From Tricholomella constricta (lineage: Eukaryota; Basidiomycota; Agaricomycetes; Agaricales; Lyophyllaceae), in contig JAACJP010000005.1 of NCBI GenBank assembly GCA_013368375.1, positions 620,001 through 684,000 on the forward strand: a stretch of DNA of 64,000 bases, given 5' to 3'. Both the position numbers and the translations under genes were made by a program. Shown piece after piece: positions 11,207 through 21,033 of the stretch. The notes below the pieces were generated by a model. The model saw nothing but the letters and a program-made list of their open reading frames with translations, searched no databases and was not told the origin of the DNA. Each line of letters begins with the position of its first letter. Position 1 is the stretch's first letter.

Positions 11207-11633
11207 ACTCACCCGAGGCGCCGCTGTGGCGCACTGCTGGCACGCCGCGAAGTTAGGATTGCATTTTGTGATTTCGAATCTACTTCTATCGAACGATCTA
11301 AAGCCTCACAGGCCCAAGAATGTAGAACGAAGAATGAACGGAGAATGTGGAAGAAACAAGAAATAAAAACAAGAAACAAGATGCGATCGGCTGTCAATGC
11401 TATGGTACATGATAAAAGTCCGAGTTACTCCTTGGAAGAAGAAGAAGAAGAAGTAGTTCGTGTGTTGGTGCGAGAGACCGCTGGAGGCGATGATGAGAGA
11501 GAAAGTACAAAAAGCGATGAGAGTCCGAGACTTGGAACAACAGGTGTGTGAGACATGCGAGTGCGAGGAAAGAAAAAGAAAGAAAACAAGAAGCCGGGAG
11601 GCAGCAGCCGTAGAAAAAAACGATCATGCCACG
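11207..11633. other. Duplicated 3' flank between HNH copy 2 and the WD40 fragment
   Basis: No gene. The left part is the flank shared by the HNH units. From ~11360 it matches the 3' flank of the F-box/WD40 gene (27285-27577), including the GATGCGATCGGCTGTCAATG landmark and the GAAGAAGAAG run. Confidence 0.6.
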
Positions 11634-12583
11634 TCAAACAAAAAGGGAAGTGTCGAGACCAGGTAAAAAGTCGATGACGGAGATTTTCTGATCATGAGAC
11701 GAGCTATACCAGCACCGGAAAAGCACGTTTCGTCGTCAGAGGCCGTGAACGTGAACGAATGACCAGCAGCAGCGCGCACGCACCTGATAATCCTGGTTAC
11801 GTCAAACCTGACGTCAAAAATATGGCTCGAGTGTGCATCCTTAAACTCTTGCACGAGTTTACCTGTAAAGAAAAGGTAAGAAACGGTGTCAAGTCCACAC
11901 TGGGTGGTGGTGATGCAAGCAAGGTACCACGAATGACGAACGTCTGGCAAAAGAAAAAAAAGAAACTCACCCGTATCCAAATCCCACACCTTAATTATAA
12001 TAGACCGATCATAGCTCGCACTAACAAGCCTCCTACTCCCCGGATCAAACGCCAACGCCCTAACAAGCGACTCATGCCCCACAAGCGTGCGGAGGCACTC
12101 CCCCGTCGCCGCCGACCACACCTTGATTTGCAATCATTCGAGCCCGACACGATCAGATTGTCCTAGCCCCACCAACCACCATCATGAATAAGTACATTCA
12201 TTGCAGACAAATTATGGGCATGAATAGAGGGCGGGGAGGACGCACCTTGAATTTGATACACCCAAACCCCGACCGTCCCTCTCAAACGTCCGGATACGCT
12301 TCCCGCTCTCGCGGCCGATGTTCCAAAGGACCATCTTCCCGTCTCCGCTTGCGCTGACCTGTACTCACCATGCTCAACGTGCTCAGTGAAAAAGGAGGAA
12401 GAACCACTTACGACGCGCCCGCTCTGCAGCCCAACAGCGTTCACCGGCCCCTCGCCCAGGGTTCGCACCAGCACCAGCGTCTCCCGGTCCGACACACGGA
12501 TGACGGCGTCCAAGTCGGAGCTGGATGATTAGTTCGAGGTCAGCCATCCAATCGTTGTATCAAAGGAGAAGGATTGATGAAAG
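11634..12583 (-). pseudogene. 3' half of the F-box/WD40 gene, duplicated and decayed
   Basis: A copy of 27578-28510. It contains the last four WD40 repeats and the intact C-terminus ending SSHDQKISVIDFSPG…, with the stop at 11634-11636. Lesions against the parent: a one-base deletion near 12125 (TTGATTTGCAATC instead of TTGATCTTGCAATC) shifts the frame in the KIKVW repeat, a 6-bp insertion lies in the SASYDRSVKVW repeat, and a deletion alters the LRGHEGPVNAV repeat. It has no F-box, start or promoter. Its 5' break at ~12583 abuts the last codons of the third HNH gene. Confidence 0.85.
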
Positions 12584-13077
12584 AGAGCCTCGACCTGGAT
12601 CCACCTCAGGTACCTTTCCTTCAAGCGTTGCACAGAAGCTGGCTCCTGGATACCATGTCAAATGTTCATAGTTCCATTTGTCGACAGGCCGAGTGTCGTC
12701 AACTACAGTGCTCAGATTGAAATTCGATACATTGTTCCGAAGACTCGCCAAAGAATGAAACAGTTTCGGCTGCCTTTTCCATATCATGGGCGCGTCCCCG
12801 ATCTCTCCTTCATCTTCCCACTACCCCTTTTCCTCTTCCTGCTATGGTTTTCCACAACCTCACTACCCCCTCCATTGTCTCCAACATCTTCCCTGCCACC
12901 ACCTTCTCCATCGTCAACAACACATTCACTGTCACCACCCCCACCATGTCCACCAATGCTGCCCCTATCACCTCCTTCATCGCCAACATCTCCTCCATGT
13001 CCATAGGCACTACTCCCACCCCTTCTTTTGTGATATCCTCCTGCCCGTGCTGACTTAATAATTTGCATGGCAAAACG
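12584..13077 (-). pseudogene. HNH copy 3, 3' portion (fragment 3 of 3)
   Basis: The 3' third of a third HNH gene. It has the conserved tail (DDTRPVDKWNYEHLTWYPG), the low-complexity Gly/Met-rich stretch, and ends upstream at TTGCATGGCAAAACG, where the Plavaka element begins. Compared with copies 1 and 2 it lacks ~180 bp encoding the basic NLS-like segment. The rest of the gene is at 19496-19738 and 26031-26582. Confidence 0.8.
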
Positions 13078-13123
13078 CATCAGGAAAACCCTACTTGTGA
13101 AAATCGACACAGTGGAAGACAAT
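13078..13123 (+). repeat. Plavaka left terminal inverted repeat
   Basis: Begins CATCAGGAAAACCCTAC and pairs with 19448-19493 on the other strand. About five mismatches fall in the first 35 bases. Confidence 0.88.
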
Positions 13124-13603
13124 TTTCAAAGTTCTTGGTGAATAGACGGCAATAATGTAAATTACAGTGAAGTGATCAAATTGACAAAAACTCACTCACT
13201 GAGCGAGATGAAAAGTCACCCTTGGTTTCGCTTAGAGAAATTGCATGAAAGCGCAATATTTTAGCTAAATAAGCCCCATTGTCGTAAATGATCTTAAGCT
13301 GGAATAGTATGCTACGGCAACATTTTGCTCACAATGTAAGACATGGAACAAAACAGTCAATTATATTCTGATAGCGCAGGTCGACCAACTCTGAAACGAG
13401 TCACGATAGTAATATTGATTAGCAATGAGCGGCCATAAAGTAAGGATTCGAAGCATGTTAAGCTGTGGTAGAGTCCAAGGGGTATCGGAGGAGTAAGTAA
13501 CTGCAATAAAGAGAGATAGTGTGGGTATAATATGCTAGAATACTATGAGACACATATATTTGACGTTGTGGGGTCTCCATGTGGTATGGTGGCTGCTTGG
13601 TAC
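13124..13603. other. Plavaka left subterminal noncoding region
   Basis: AT-rich, with no gene. It lies between the left TIR and the DUF6532 stop codon. In CACTA-like elements such subterminal regions hold transposase-binding repeats; no clear short repeat stood out here. Confidence 0.5.
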
Positions 13604-15917
13604 TCACTCATCCATTCCCGCCAGATCCAGGATGGCCATTGAGTTATTGGCAATAACCGTTGCGGAATGGCCTGCATTAGATTGGCTGGAGAAGATGTTA
13701 GAAATTGAGCAAAGTAAACACAGATTATTATGTACGCAGCCTCCTGATACAGATCAGCCATTAGCCGGTGGTAAGCGCGACGCTTGTTGGTGAGAATGTT
13801 CTCGAGGAAGAGTTTGTGTCCGCGATAGACATCTTCATATGCATCCGAGTTGAACTCGGATCTCTTGAGGTATCCGGAGCCCCAGTCTTCGATAGCAGCA
13901 TAGGTCTGGGTTCTCTAATGAGTGTAGCTCTCGAGAAAATCAGTATAAAAAAAACACACCGCCGTTGCGACCATGCAAAGCATTGGAGCAGGTATCTCAA
14001 GTTCTATGGACAGGGGTCCATCGTCGATAGTTGAGCTGAAGCGAGACACATGCTTTGATGCCATAGATCCACGTGCAGCTGAAAAATAACATTCACGAAG
14101 TGACGATATAATTATCGGATGGTGGAACGGCTTTGTTCGCAGGATGAGGCCAGCCTGAAAAGAAAGATGTAAGCAACAAGTTGACAATTGGTAACATCAC
14201 TTGCCTGAGTACGGGGGAAGATGTAGTCACCGCTGTCAAGGAGCTTCTTCACGAGGTCTCTGCGGTCTTCCACACTGACTCCCCCCCCCAAGCCGAATGA
14301 TGTCTCGATCTTGGGTAATGTGATTTTTTTTGCGCTGCAACGTACATTAGATAAACGTGTGGAGAGCTACGAAACACATGAGAAGTAGGCTCGAAAGAGG
14401 ATTTTGGCACTCACCAAGCGAGAAATGTACTCGACTAGGGCAGTGTCAACTTCAAGGCGCTCGTACAATGCATCATACTCAAGCTCCTCAGCGATGTCCA
14501 TCGAGATACTCCGGACATAGTCGTCAAAGGAGGCAGTCGATGGGTAAGCATCAACAAAAAGAGCGTCACCGATCACACGACGTATAGCTACCTTTATTAC
14601 AGTGTAGATAACGGGTGGCTGAGCAGTGAGAGATATGTTCCTCGACCCAGACTGCGGAGGGACATAGTGCGCCTCCGCTGGCCATTGATCCTCGTTGTCG
14701 TTGAGGGAGATGGCGTTGGAGGGTGCTGCATGAGTCGAATTGGCGCTAGACTGCCTCGTGGCCTTGGCCTGAGCATCAACGTCGCTCCATTTGGGGACCT
14801 GGACAGTCTACCGCGTTGAGTGACAGAGGGTCATATAAGATAACAGTTACATACCTCAGCCCGTCGAGCGAGAGCACGCTTTGACAAATGCTATAGAAAT
14901 GGTCAGATCAATGTACATATTTCAGGATGATAATTTTGCTCATACAGTCTCCTCGTCATTTGGCATACTAGAGTACTGGCCGTCAACGTCGAGGTCCTGA
15001 TCAACATCTAGTTCGTCAACCTCCAAGTCCATTCCGACATCGGGGCCTTCAGCAGAAAGAAGGTCGTCCACGTCCGCATCCTGAACAGCCCATTGTGGGC
15101 GCTTAGAGTGTGTCAGGCATCAGTGGTACGAAAATGTATGAGAAGCGTACCTCTCCTGTTAGCATCGACTTGAGAGACTTAGGGTCAAGTCCTTCCAGCT
15201 CGTTGTCATCGTTATCAGGCTCCTCCTCGTCAGATTGCTGATACATGTCGGAAAGGTTATCGTCCTCATCCTCATCAATTTCTGGGATGTTGTCCTTGAC
15301 TTTGAGGCTCGAGGGGGTAGGGCGTGGTGCAGGCTCGCCTTCAACAGCACCATCCTCCTCGTCATCACTGTCTGATGAAATGACTGGGGGGGGTTTGCGT
15401 GTTGCTGGCATAAACTAGGTAAGCAACGGCTAAGGACTCGACAAATGTTTGCACCTTGAACTTGAGATCTTCTGACGTTACTAGTCACAGGAGCCGCTGC
15501 AGAAATTCAGTTAGCTTATGTCGTTATTGATTATAATGCATGCATACCTTTAGCCTTCTTAGTAGATACTGGCTGGCTCATAGATGGAGATGCAGGGCGT
15601 TTGCGACTACCCATGGGTGCAGCATTACGCCAGACTTCAAGATAAAAAAAAATTAAACAAGAATAATTTTATAATGGGGCCCAAAGCATACCAGCATTAT
15701 TCAAAGCCTTTTGCTTCGATGCGCGCTGTCCTAAATAACGAGTATGTGAGTGCAGAATATGTTTCCGAAATAATATCAAACTCGAACCTTTAGAAACAGA
15801 AAGATCTTCTGCCACGTCACGGCGGCTGCGAGTTGCGGTATTGGGCTGTTCGTTAACCGCTGTTGTTATGTGCGTAGGGCGAGACCTAGCCTTGGTATGC
15901 GCTGGAGTTTTGGCCAT
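13604..15917 (-). CDS. DUF6532-domain protein carried by the Plavaka element
   Basis: A multi-exon gene read from MAKTPAHTKARSRPTHI at 15917 to …NNSMAILDLAGMDE with the stop at 13604-13606. The N-terminal third is acidic (SSDSDDEEDG and EIDEDEDDNLSDMYQQSDEE). A Ser/Pro linker follows with NISLTAQPPVIYTVIK, then the DUF6532 core: RRVIGDALFVDAYPS, DDYVRSISMDIAEEL, YERLEVDTALVEYI, KKITLPKIETSFGLG, DSGDYIFPRTQ, and the HHPIIISSLRECYF and EDVYRGHKLFLENIL helices. DUF6532 proteins are basidiomycete-specific and of unknown biochemistry. Since the gene lies wholly inside the transposon, head-to-head with the transposase, it may be an accessory protein (as TnpA is for CACTA elements) or a captured host gene. 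Exon limits are approximate. Confidence 0.7.
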
Positions 15918-16061
15918 GAGAGACGAGTGGGCGATAGAAAATAGAATAGGAAAAAAAGAGTGTGTAAGTGGTGCGCAATAAAAAGAGGAAATTGGGGGGG
16001 GGAAAGTGTTGGCGTGGGCCGAAAGAAATATACAACTCTACATAGCGGGGTTTCATATGAT
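15918..16061. promoter_or_regulatory. Divergent promoter inside the Plavaka element
   Basis: Only ~144 bases separate the DUF6532 and transposase start codons, so the two are probably controlled together. The stretch includes an A-rich run and a G-rich run (GGAAATTGGGGGGGG). No TATA box was certain. Confidence 0.4.
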
Positions 16062-19000
16062 ATGGTGGCGGAATTGATCGAAGATGCCTTCCCGGACAAG
16101 TCTACTGCCAACATGCCTGCGACATGCAATGGATGCGGAGAATCAGTTAATCGTAACGGGCTGAAGAATCACATCCGCCTCAGCAAGGACTTACGCTGCA
16201 AAGCTGAGAAGTGGACAAGCCCTCAAAACGGTCCTAGTTCGGAACTGGGAGAAGGCGACAGTGTCAGAGAATATGAAATTCCTGTCGATCCAGCTGGAGA
16301 TTTCTTTGGGGATTATGACCTGTATGGTGAGTTGAGTCTGTTGTGCTGCGAAATGAGTAAAAATTGAAGGATCTCACTGCACCAGATGAAAGTGACCAGC
16401 CAGATGAAAGCGACCAGCCAGCTACACCAAGCAAGCCGACAGAGGAGGATGAAGAAGACCGCAACTCTCTCGATGCTTTACATGCAGAGCAGGAATACGG
16501 ATTAGAACCCCCGCATGCAAGGCTACACTCACCGAGTCGTCGTCCAACCGTCGAGGATGATGAGGCTGAAATGGATGTGACTACATCTGCACAGCGGCTT
16601 CGAGGAGGTGCGGAAGAGACGCTGTTAAACAAGCCCTATGTCATCAAGTTTCCTTCTGACAGAGCAGGTGCCGTGTACTCACAGGATGGCCAAACGACGA
16701 ATGAGCAGTATAGCGGGAATCTCGATGCATCTGCAGGTCTATTTGCGCCATTTTCGTCAAAGATCGAGTGGGAAATTGCGCGTTGGGCCAAGCTACGTGG
16801 ACCCAGCTCGACGGCCTTCACTGAATTGATGAAAATCGAAGGTGTAAGTTGGTATTCACTGTGGCGAGAGGATTTGACTTACCGATAATTAGGTTGCAGA
16901 AAAGCTTGGGCTTTCATTTACAAGCTCCATTGAGCTCAACAAAATGATTGACTATCTCTTACCGGGGCGCCCTCAATTTCAACGTCACGAAGTTCTGGTC
17001 GGTAACGAAGTCTGCGAAGTGTTCTTTCGAGATGTGGTCGCTTGCATTCGAGCACTGCTGGGTGATCCCGATTTTGCGGTCTACTTGGTCTTCGTGCCAG
17101 AGAAGCAATATACCAATGAGGGGAAACAAGTTAGGCTGTACCATGATATGCATACAGGCAGGTGGTGGTGGTCGACGCAGGTAAACAAATTGTTTGGTTG
17201 TGGGTCCACGTAATAACACTCACATGCACAGGAGACACTCGAGAATGATAAACCAGGCGCTACCATTGTTCCCATAATCATATCGACCGACAAGACACAG
17301 CTCACTCTGTTCCGAAATAAGTCTGCCTATCCAATTTATCTCACCATTGGAAACATACCAAAGGAGATCCGCAGTAAGCCCTCGAATCGTGCCTATGTCC
17401 TTCTGGGATACCTTCCCACCACACGTCTTGAGAATGTCACTAATCGAGCAGCTCGTCGTCGTCTACTTGCCAACCTTTACCATGGATGTATGGCTCGCAT
17501 TCTCGCACCATTGGTCTCCGCCGGAACAGATGGGATTTTCATGACTACGGGTGATGGATTAACACGGCGTTTTCATCCACTTCTTGCCTGCGTCGTCAAT
17601 GATTACCCTGAGCAAGTTTTATCGACATGCACCTCTACAGGAGAATGCCCAACATGCCCTGTGCATCGAAATCAGTTGGGTGAATATGATCGTGAGGCTC
17701 CGGCTCAGCCTGCTCTTCGTGATCTATCCCAAATCCTTGAAATCCTCGACTCCTTCGACAGTGATCCTGCTGGCTTTTTGCAGGCCTGTAAACGAGCAGG
17801 TGTGAAGCCAGTTGTTGATCCATTCTGGAAAGACCTGCCGTATTCCCACATTTACCGCTCCATTACTCCCGATATTCTACATCAGCTCTACCAAGGCATA
17901 ATGAAGCATCTCGTTGGCTGGATCATCGAAGCTTTTGGAGCTGCAGAAATCGATGCCCGCTGCCGTCGTATGCCTCCGAATCACAACCTCCGCCTTTTCA
18001 TGAAAGGCATCTCGACTTTATCGCGTGTTACAGGCCAAGAACATGATCACATGTGCCGTATATTACTCGGACTTGTTATTGACGCTCCACTCCCCAATGG
18101 ATTTTCCAGTGCTCGTCTTATATCTGCTGTCCGTGCAATGCTCGACTTCCTATATCTTGCACAGTACCCTGTTCACACGGATGAGACACTTGAGCTTCTC
18201 GACGATGCACTGGAGGACTTTCACAGGAATAAGGACATCTTTGTCGACCTCGGTATTCGGGATTCCTTTAATATTCCGAAACTCCACTGGGCTCAGCACT
18301 ACTCCTTCGCAATCAAACTTTACGGGACTACCGACAACGTCAACACGCAATACACTGAGCGCCTTCATATCGACCTCGCGAAAGACGCATATGCAGCATC
18401 TAACCGTAAAGATGAGTTTTCCCAGATGACTCTGTGGGTGGAGCGGAAGGAAAAAATCGTTGACTGGCGTCAGAACGGATCACCGATTGTCGAGCGAAAG
18501 GAGTGGTCACCGCCGGGTCTCGAACTTGATCGCACCCTGCACATGGCGAAGCATCCGTCGACACGTTCCGTTTCGTTTGAAGTTCTCGCCGCAGAATACG
18601 GGGCGCCATTATTCCGAATCGCATTAGCCAGGTACCTCTTAGTTCTCAATGAACCCGATCTCACCTCTCGCGAAGTGGAACGCCGCCTGTGGACCATCCG
18701 CATACCCTTCACCAAAGTGGCTGTCTGGCATCGCATCAAGTTCCTCCGCTCAGACCCTGTCACCGGCGCGACGTCCACGGCCGACTCTATTCATTCTCAT
18801 CCGGCAAAGAGGGATAGTCGGGGTCGTCTAGTTCCCGGAAGGTTTGATACTGCACTGGTCAACGGTGGTGAAGGAAAAGCGACGGGCATTGAAGGTGAGT
18901 TGCTCCTCTATATTTATCTTCCCCATGTTGACCAACCTCCATAGGTTATCACATTGGACGGGTCCGAATTTTGTTCTCGATTCCCAAACACTCACACGAG

Positions 19001-19306
19001 ATCCTCTTTAAGGGTCGCGCCGACATCTCTATACCTTGCCATTTGGCCTATGTTGACTGGTACTCTCCACTCCGAGACCCCGAGCGTCACCATGGTCTCC
19101 ACCGAATCTCGCCATTCAAGGACCGTGAAGGTAGTCAAATGTGCAGTATAATCCCCGTTGCCAATCTTCGCCGGAGCGTTCACCTCTTCCCGAAGTTTGG
19201 GCCTGTTGCCCCGCAGGCATGGACAAGCAGTAATGTCCTTGACCTCTGTGACACCTTTTTCGTCAATGTATTCACTGACCGACACTTATATCGTATAGTA
19301 TATTAG
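16062..19306 (+). CDS. Plavaka transposase
   Basis: The ATG at 16062 opens a frame with an N-terminal zinc-binding module (CNGCGESVNRNGLKNHIRLS with a later Cys), the usual Plavaka start. An acidic linker with a repeated QPDESD motif follows, then the catalytic region in several exons: STDKTQLTLFRNKSAYPIYL, TIGNIPKEIRSKPSN, VVNDYPEQVLSTCTSTGECP and SITPDILHQLYQGIMKHLVG, all hallmarks of Plavaka proteins. The C-terminal region (KLHWAQHYSFAIKLYGTTDN, ERLHIDLAKDAYAA) runs to the long exon at 17490-18896 and two more exons ending …DRHLYRIVY at 19304-19306. DDE residues should include the Asp of STDKT and the Asp of NDYPEQ, but this was not verified by alignment. The gene sits right of centre, between the TIRs, and looks intact. 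Confidence 0.88.
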
Positions 19307-19447
19307 TCAAGCATCAATTCTTTCATTTATTGTGCCATTGGATCACATTTTTATTGAGAATTTCACGTATGAGGCCCTGAGGGCAAACATGAGCATTTCG
19401 TGATCGCCATTGATCACAATTTTGTCGATGATACACAAAATAGCACA
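19307..19447. other. Plavaka right subterminal noncoding region
   Basis: Short AT-rich stretch between the transposase stop and the right TIR, holding two GATCAC-type palindromic pieces (TTGATCACAATTTTGTCGATG). Nothing else seen. Confidence 0.4.
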
Positions 19448-19493
19448 CTTGTCTCAAACTATGTCCATTTCCACATGTAAGGTTTTCCTGATG
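19448..19493 (-). repeat. Plavaka right terminal inverted repeat
   Basis: Ends …GGTTTTCCTGATG at 19493, the inverted partner of 13078-13123. It is followed by CG (target duplication) and HNH coding sequence. Confidence 0.88.
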
Positions 19494-19495
19494 CG

Positions 19496-19738
19496 GGCGA
19501 ACAGAAGCTGGCGCGACACGTATTCGTGTTCAAACACAGTGTTATGGTAGTAGTTTGCCGCATTGCGAACGTTCGTCAGAAAATGGACCCGTAGTTCCCC
19601 GCACTTGGGAACGATAGCGAACGTGCCCTGCTCAAATTGTTCATGGTGTAGATCGCCCCTCATGGCCAAAAGATTTGTTGGATCCAGATCCAAGGGGATA
19701 TTATGCGCCATGTACACATCCATTGAGTTGTCATCCAG
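19496..19738 (-). pseudogene. HNH copy 3, start of exon 2 (fragment 2 of 3)
   Basis: Exon 2 of the third HNH gene: after the acceptor it reads LDDNSMDVYMAHN, then LDLDPTNLLAMRGDLHHEQF and FAIVPKCGELRVHF, and is cut by the Plavaka element at 19493. It is bounded upstream by the intron that contains the recombinase/XPG segment. The Asn/His half of the HNH motif is preserved here. Confidence 0.88.
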
Positions 19739-19783
19739 CTAACGCAGAACATTTCAATGTAAGCAACAAATTGACATATTATT

Positions 19784-19794
19784 TAATAAGTACA
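19784..19794. repeat. Left copy of 11-bp direct repeat
   Basis: TAATAAGTACA, repeated at 26015-26025. It occurs once at the matching intron position of HNH copy 1 (ATTAATAAGTACACATAC), so it marks the insertion boundaries. Confidence 0.85.
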
Positions 19795-21033
19795 GTTATT
19801 TCCAACGATTTACAGGTACGCTGTAAAGCAGCTGTAAAGCGATCTGAGGGCCGATCGAGCGATCTGGGGATCGGAAAGGGATATCTCGCCTGGAGGAGCC
19901 AAGGAGGAGCTGTAGACGCGGACTGTCACGCGGCGACCACACGGTTGAAGGGCTGATGAAATTTGTGGTTCCGTGTACCGCGTAATTTTTTTCGGGTCGG
20001 TACGTACTCTCATTGACAACTCCGCTAAGACTCACACAACTGGGTAGGGCAGCCGCAGGTACAGAAACTTGGTGGAAACTGCAAGTAACTCATGTTGAAT
20101 CTGATATTTGGACCAGTACTGGGATAAATGGTACTCGAGTGCTTGGCAAGCCCTGGAGCTGGAAATTGAACTTGAATGCCACTTGAACCAGTCAAAATGA
20201 TGCTCCGAAGACGGCCCGAAGCCCTTGTAAATGCAAATTCATCGTCGTTCGGAGAGGTAAAGTCAGTTCTAATTTTCAAGTGGAAAGAAAATTAAAGGTG
20301 TATCCACAGGCGGCGTCTGTCTGCCTCAATACAAATCTTCATACAAGCATCAAATGACAATCCTGGTCGTCGTGGGTCGTCGTGTACCCATTGGCACCCA
20401 CACACCTCCAATGAAGATATATTCCCCGTCACCAAGAAAATTATGTTGATAGCTCGCTTCCGCACCCCGCGCTTACAGGGGAAGTGAAATGCGCCCGAGT
20501 AGAGTTAAGGATCGTTAGCAACGGTGATGATTGTGTTAGCGTCTTGATGTGATTTACTGTGAATTTCGATCAGTACGGCGTACATGTTTTCATGATCCGA
20601 ATTATATGTGCCCAAGATGCCGGGACTGTAAATCAGTCTGTAAATCAGCTGAATTACCGTAAATCAATAAGACAAAAGTACTTTTCTCTACTTTTGCCAG
20701 CCAGATGACTACTTTTCACTTTGCACCAGGTCGCCTTGCCGCTCGCGACGCGTCGATAAACGCGAGTGTCACGTGCATGGTCACTGGGCTGTGACTATCT
20801 GTACGCGAGTGTAGCTACACTCGGCTAGCTACTGCCACTTCCGTCTCCCTGCTCTACTCTGCTTGCTGTTACCGCCGCCTCTCAGTCTCCCGACAGCCTT
20901 CTGGACAGCAGGATGAAGACCACACACCAAAATACAGCAGTTTTGGCCTCTCTCAATTTTTTCCGAACCTCCGAGACTCTTGACAATCTCACGGCATCAG
21001 GTCTCATCTGCCATCGACTCTCTGCACCACAAC
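19795..21033. other. Left noncoding region of the YR/XPG segment
   Basis: About 1.24 kb with no convincing gene. Near the left edge: GATTTACAGG (19807) and two CTGTAAAG copies (19821, 19832). At 20626-20665 there are three TGTAAATCAG-like copies in the opposite sense, followed by AATAAG. The inverted relation and the AATAAG at both places suggest a ~0.87-kb nonautonomous element may be nested here. The stretch 20700-21033 should hold the promoter of the XPG gene. Confidence 0.45.

Larger units (their letters stand above)
13078..19493. mobile_element. Plavaka (CMC/CACTA-like) DNA transposon with TIRs
   Basis: A 6.4-kb element inserted in exon 2 of HNH copy 3. Its terminal inverted repeats start CATCAGGAAAACC at 13078 and end with the reverse complement at 19493; they stay ~80% matched for about 45 bases. 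The dinucleotide CG flanks both sides (13076-13077 and 19494-19495). Joining the flanks across one CG gives GGCAAAACGGGCGAAC, matching the uninterrupted paralogs (GGCGAAACGGGCGAAC). This gives precise ends and a 2-bp target duplication. Contents: a DUF6532 gene (minus) and a Plavaka transposase (plus), transcribed divergently from near the centre. No debilitating mutation was noticed in the transposase. Confidence 0.9.
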
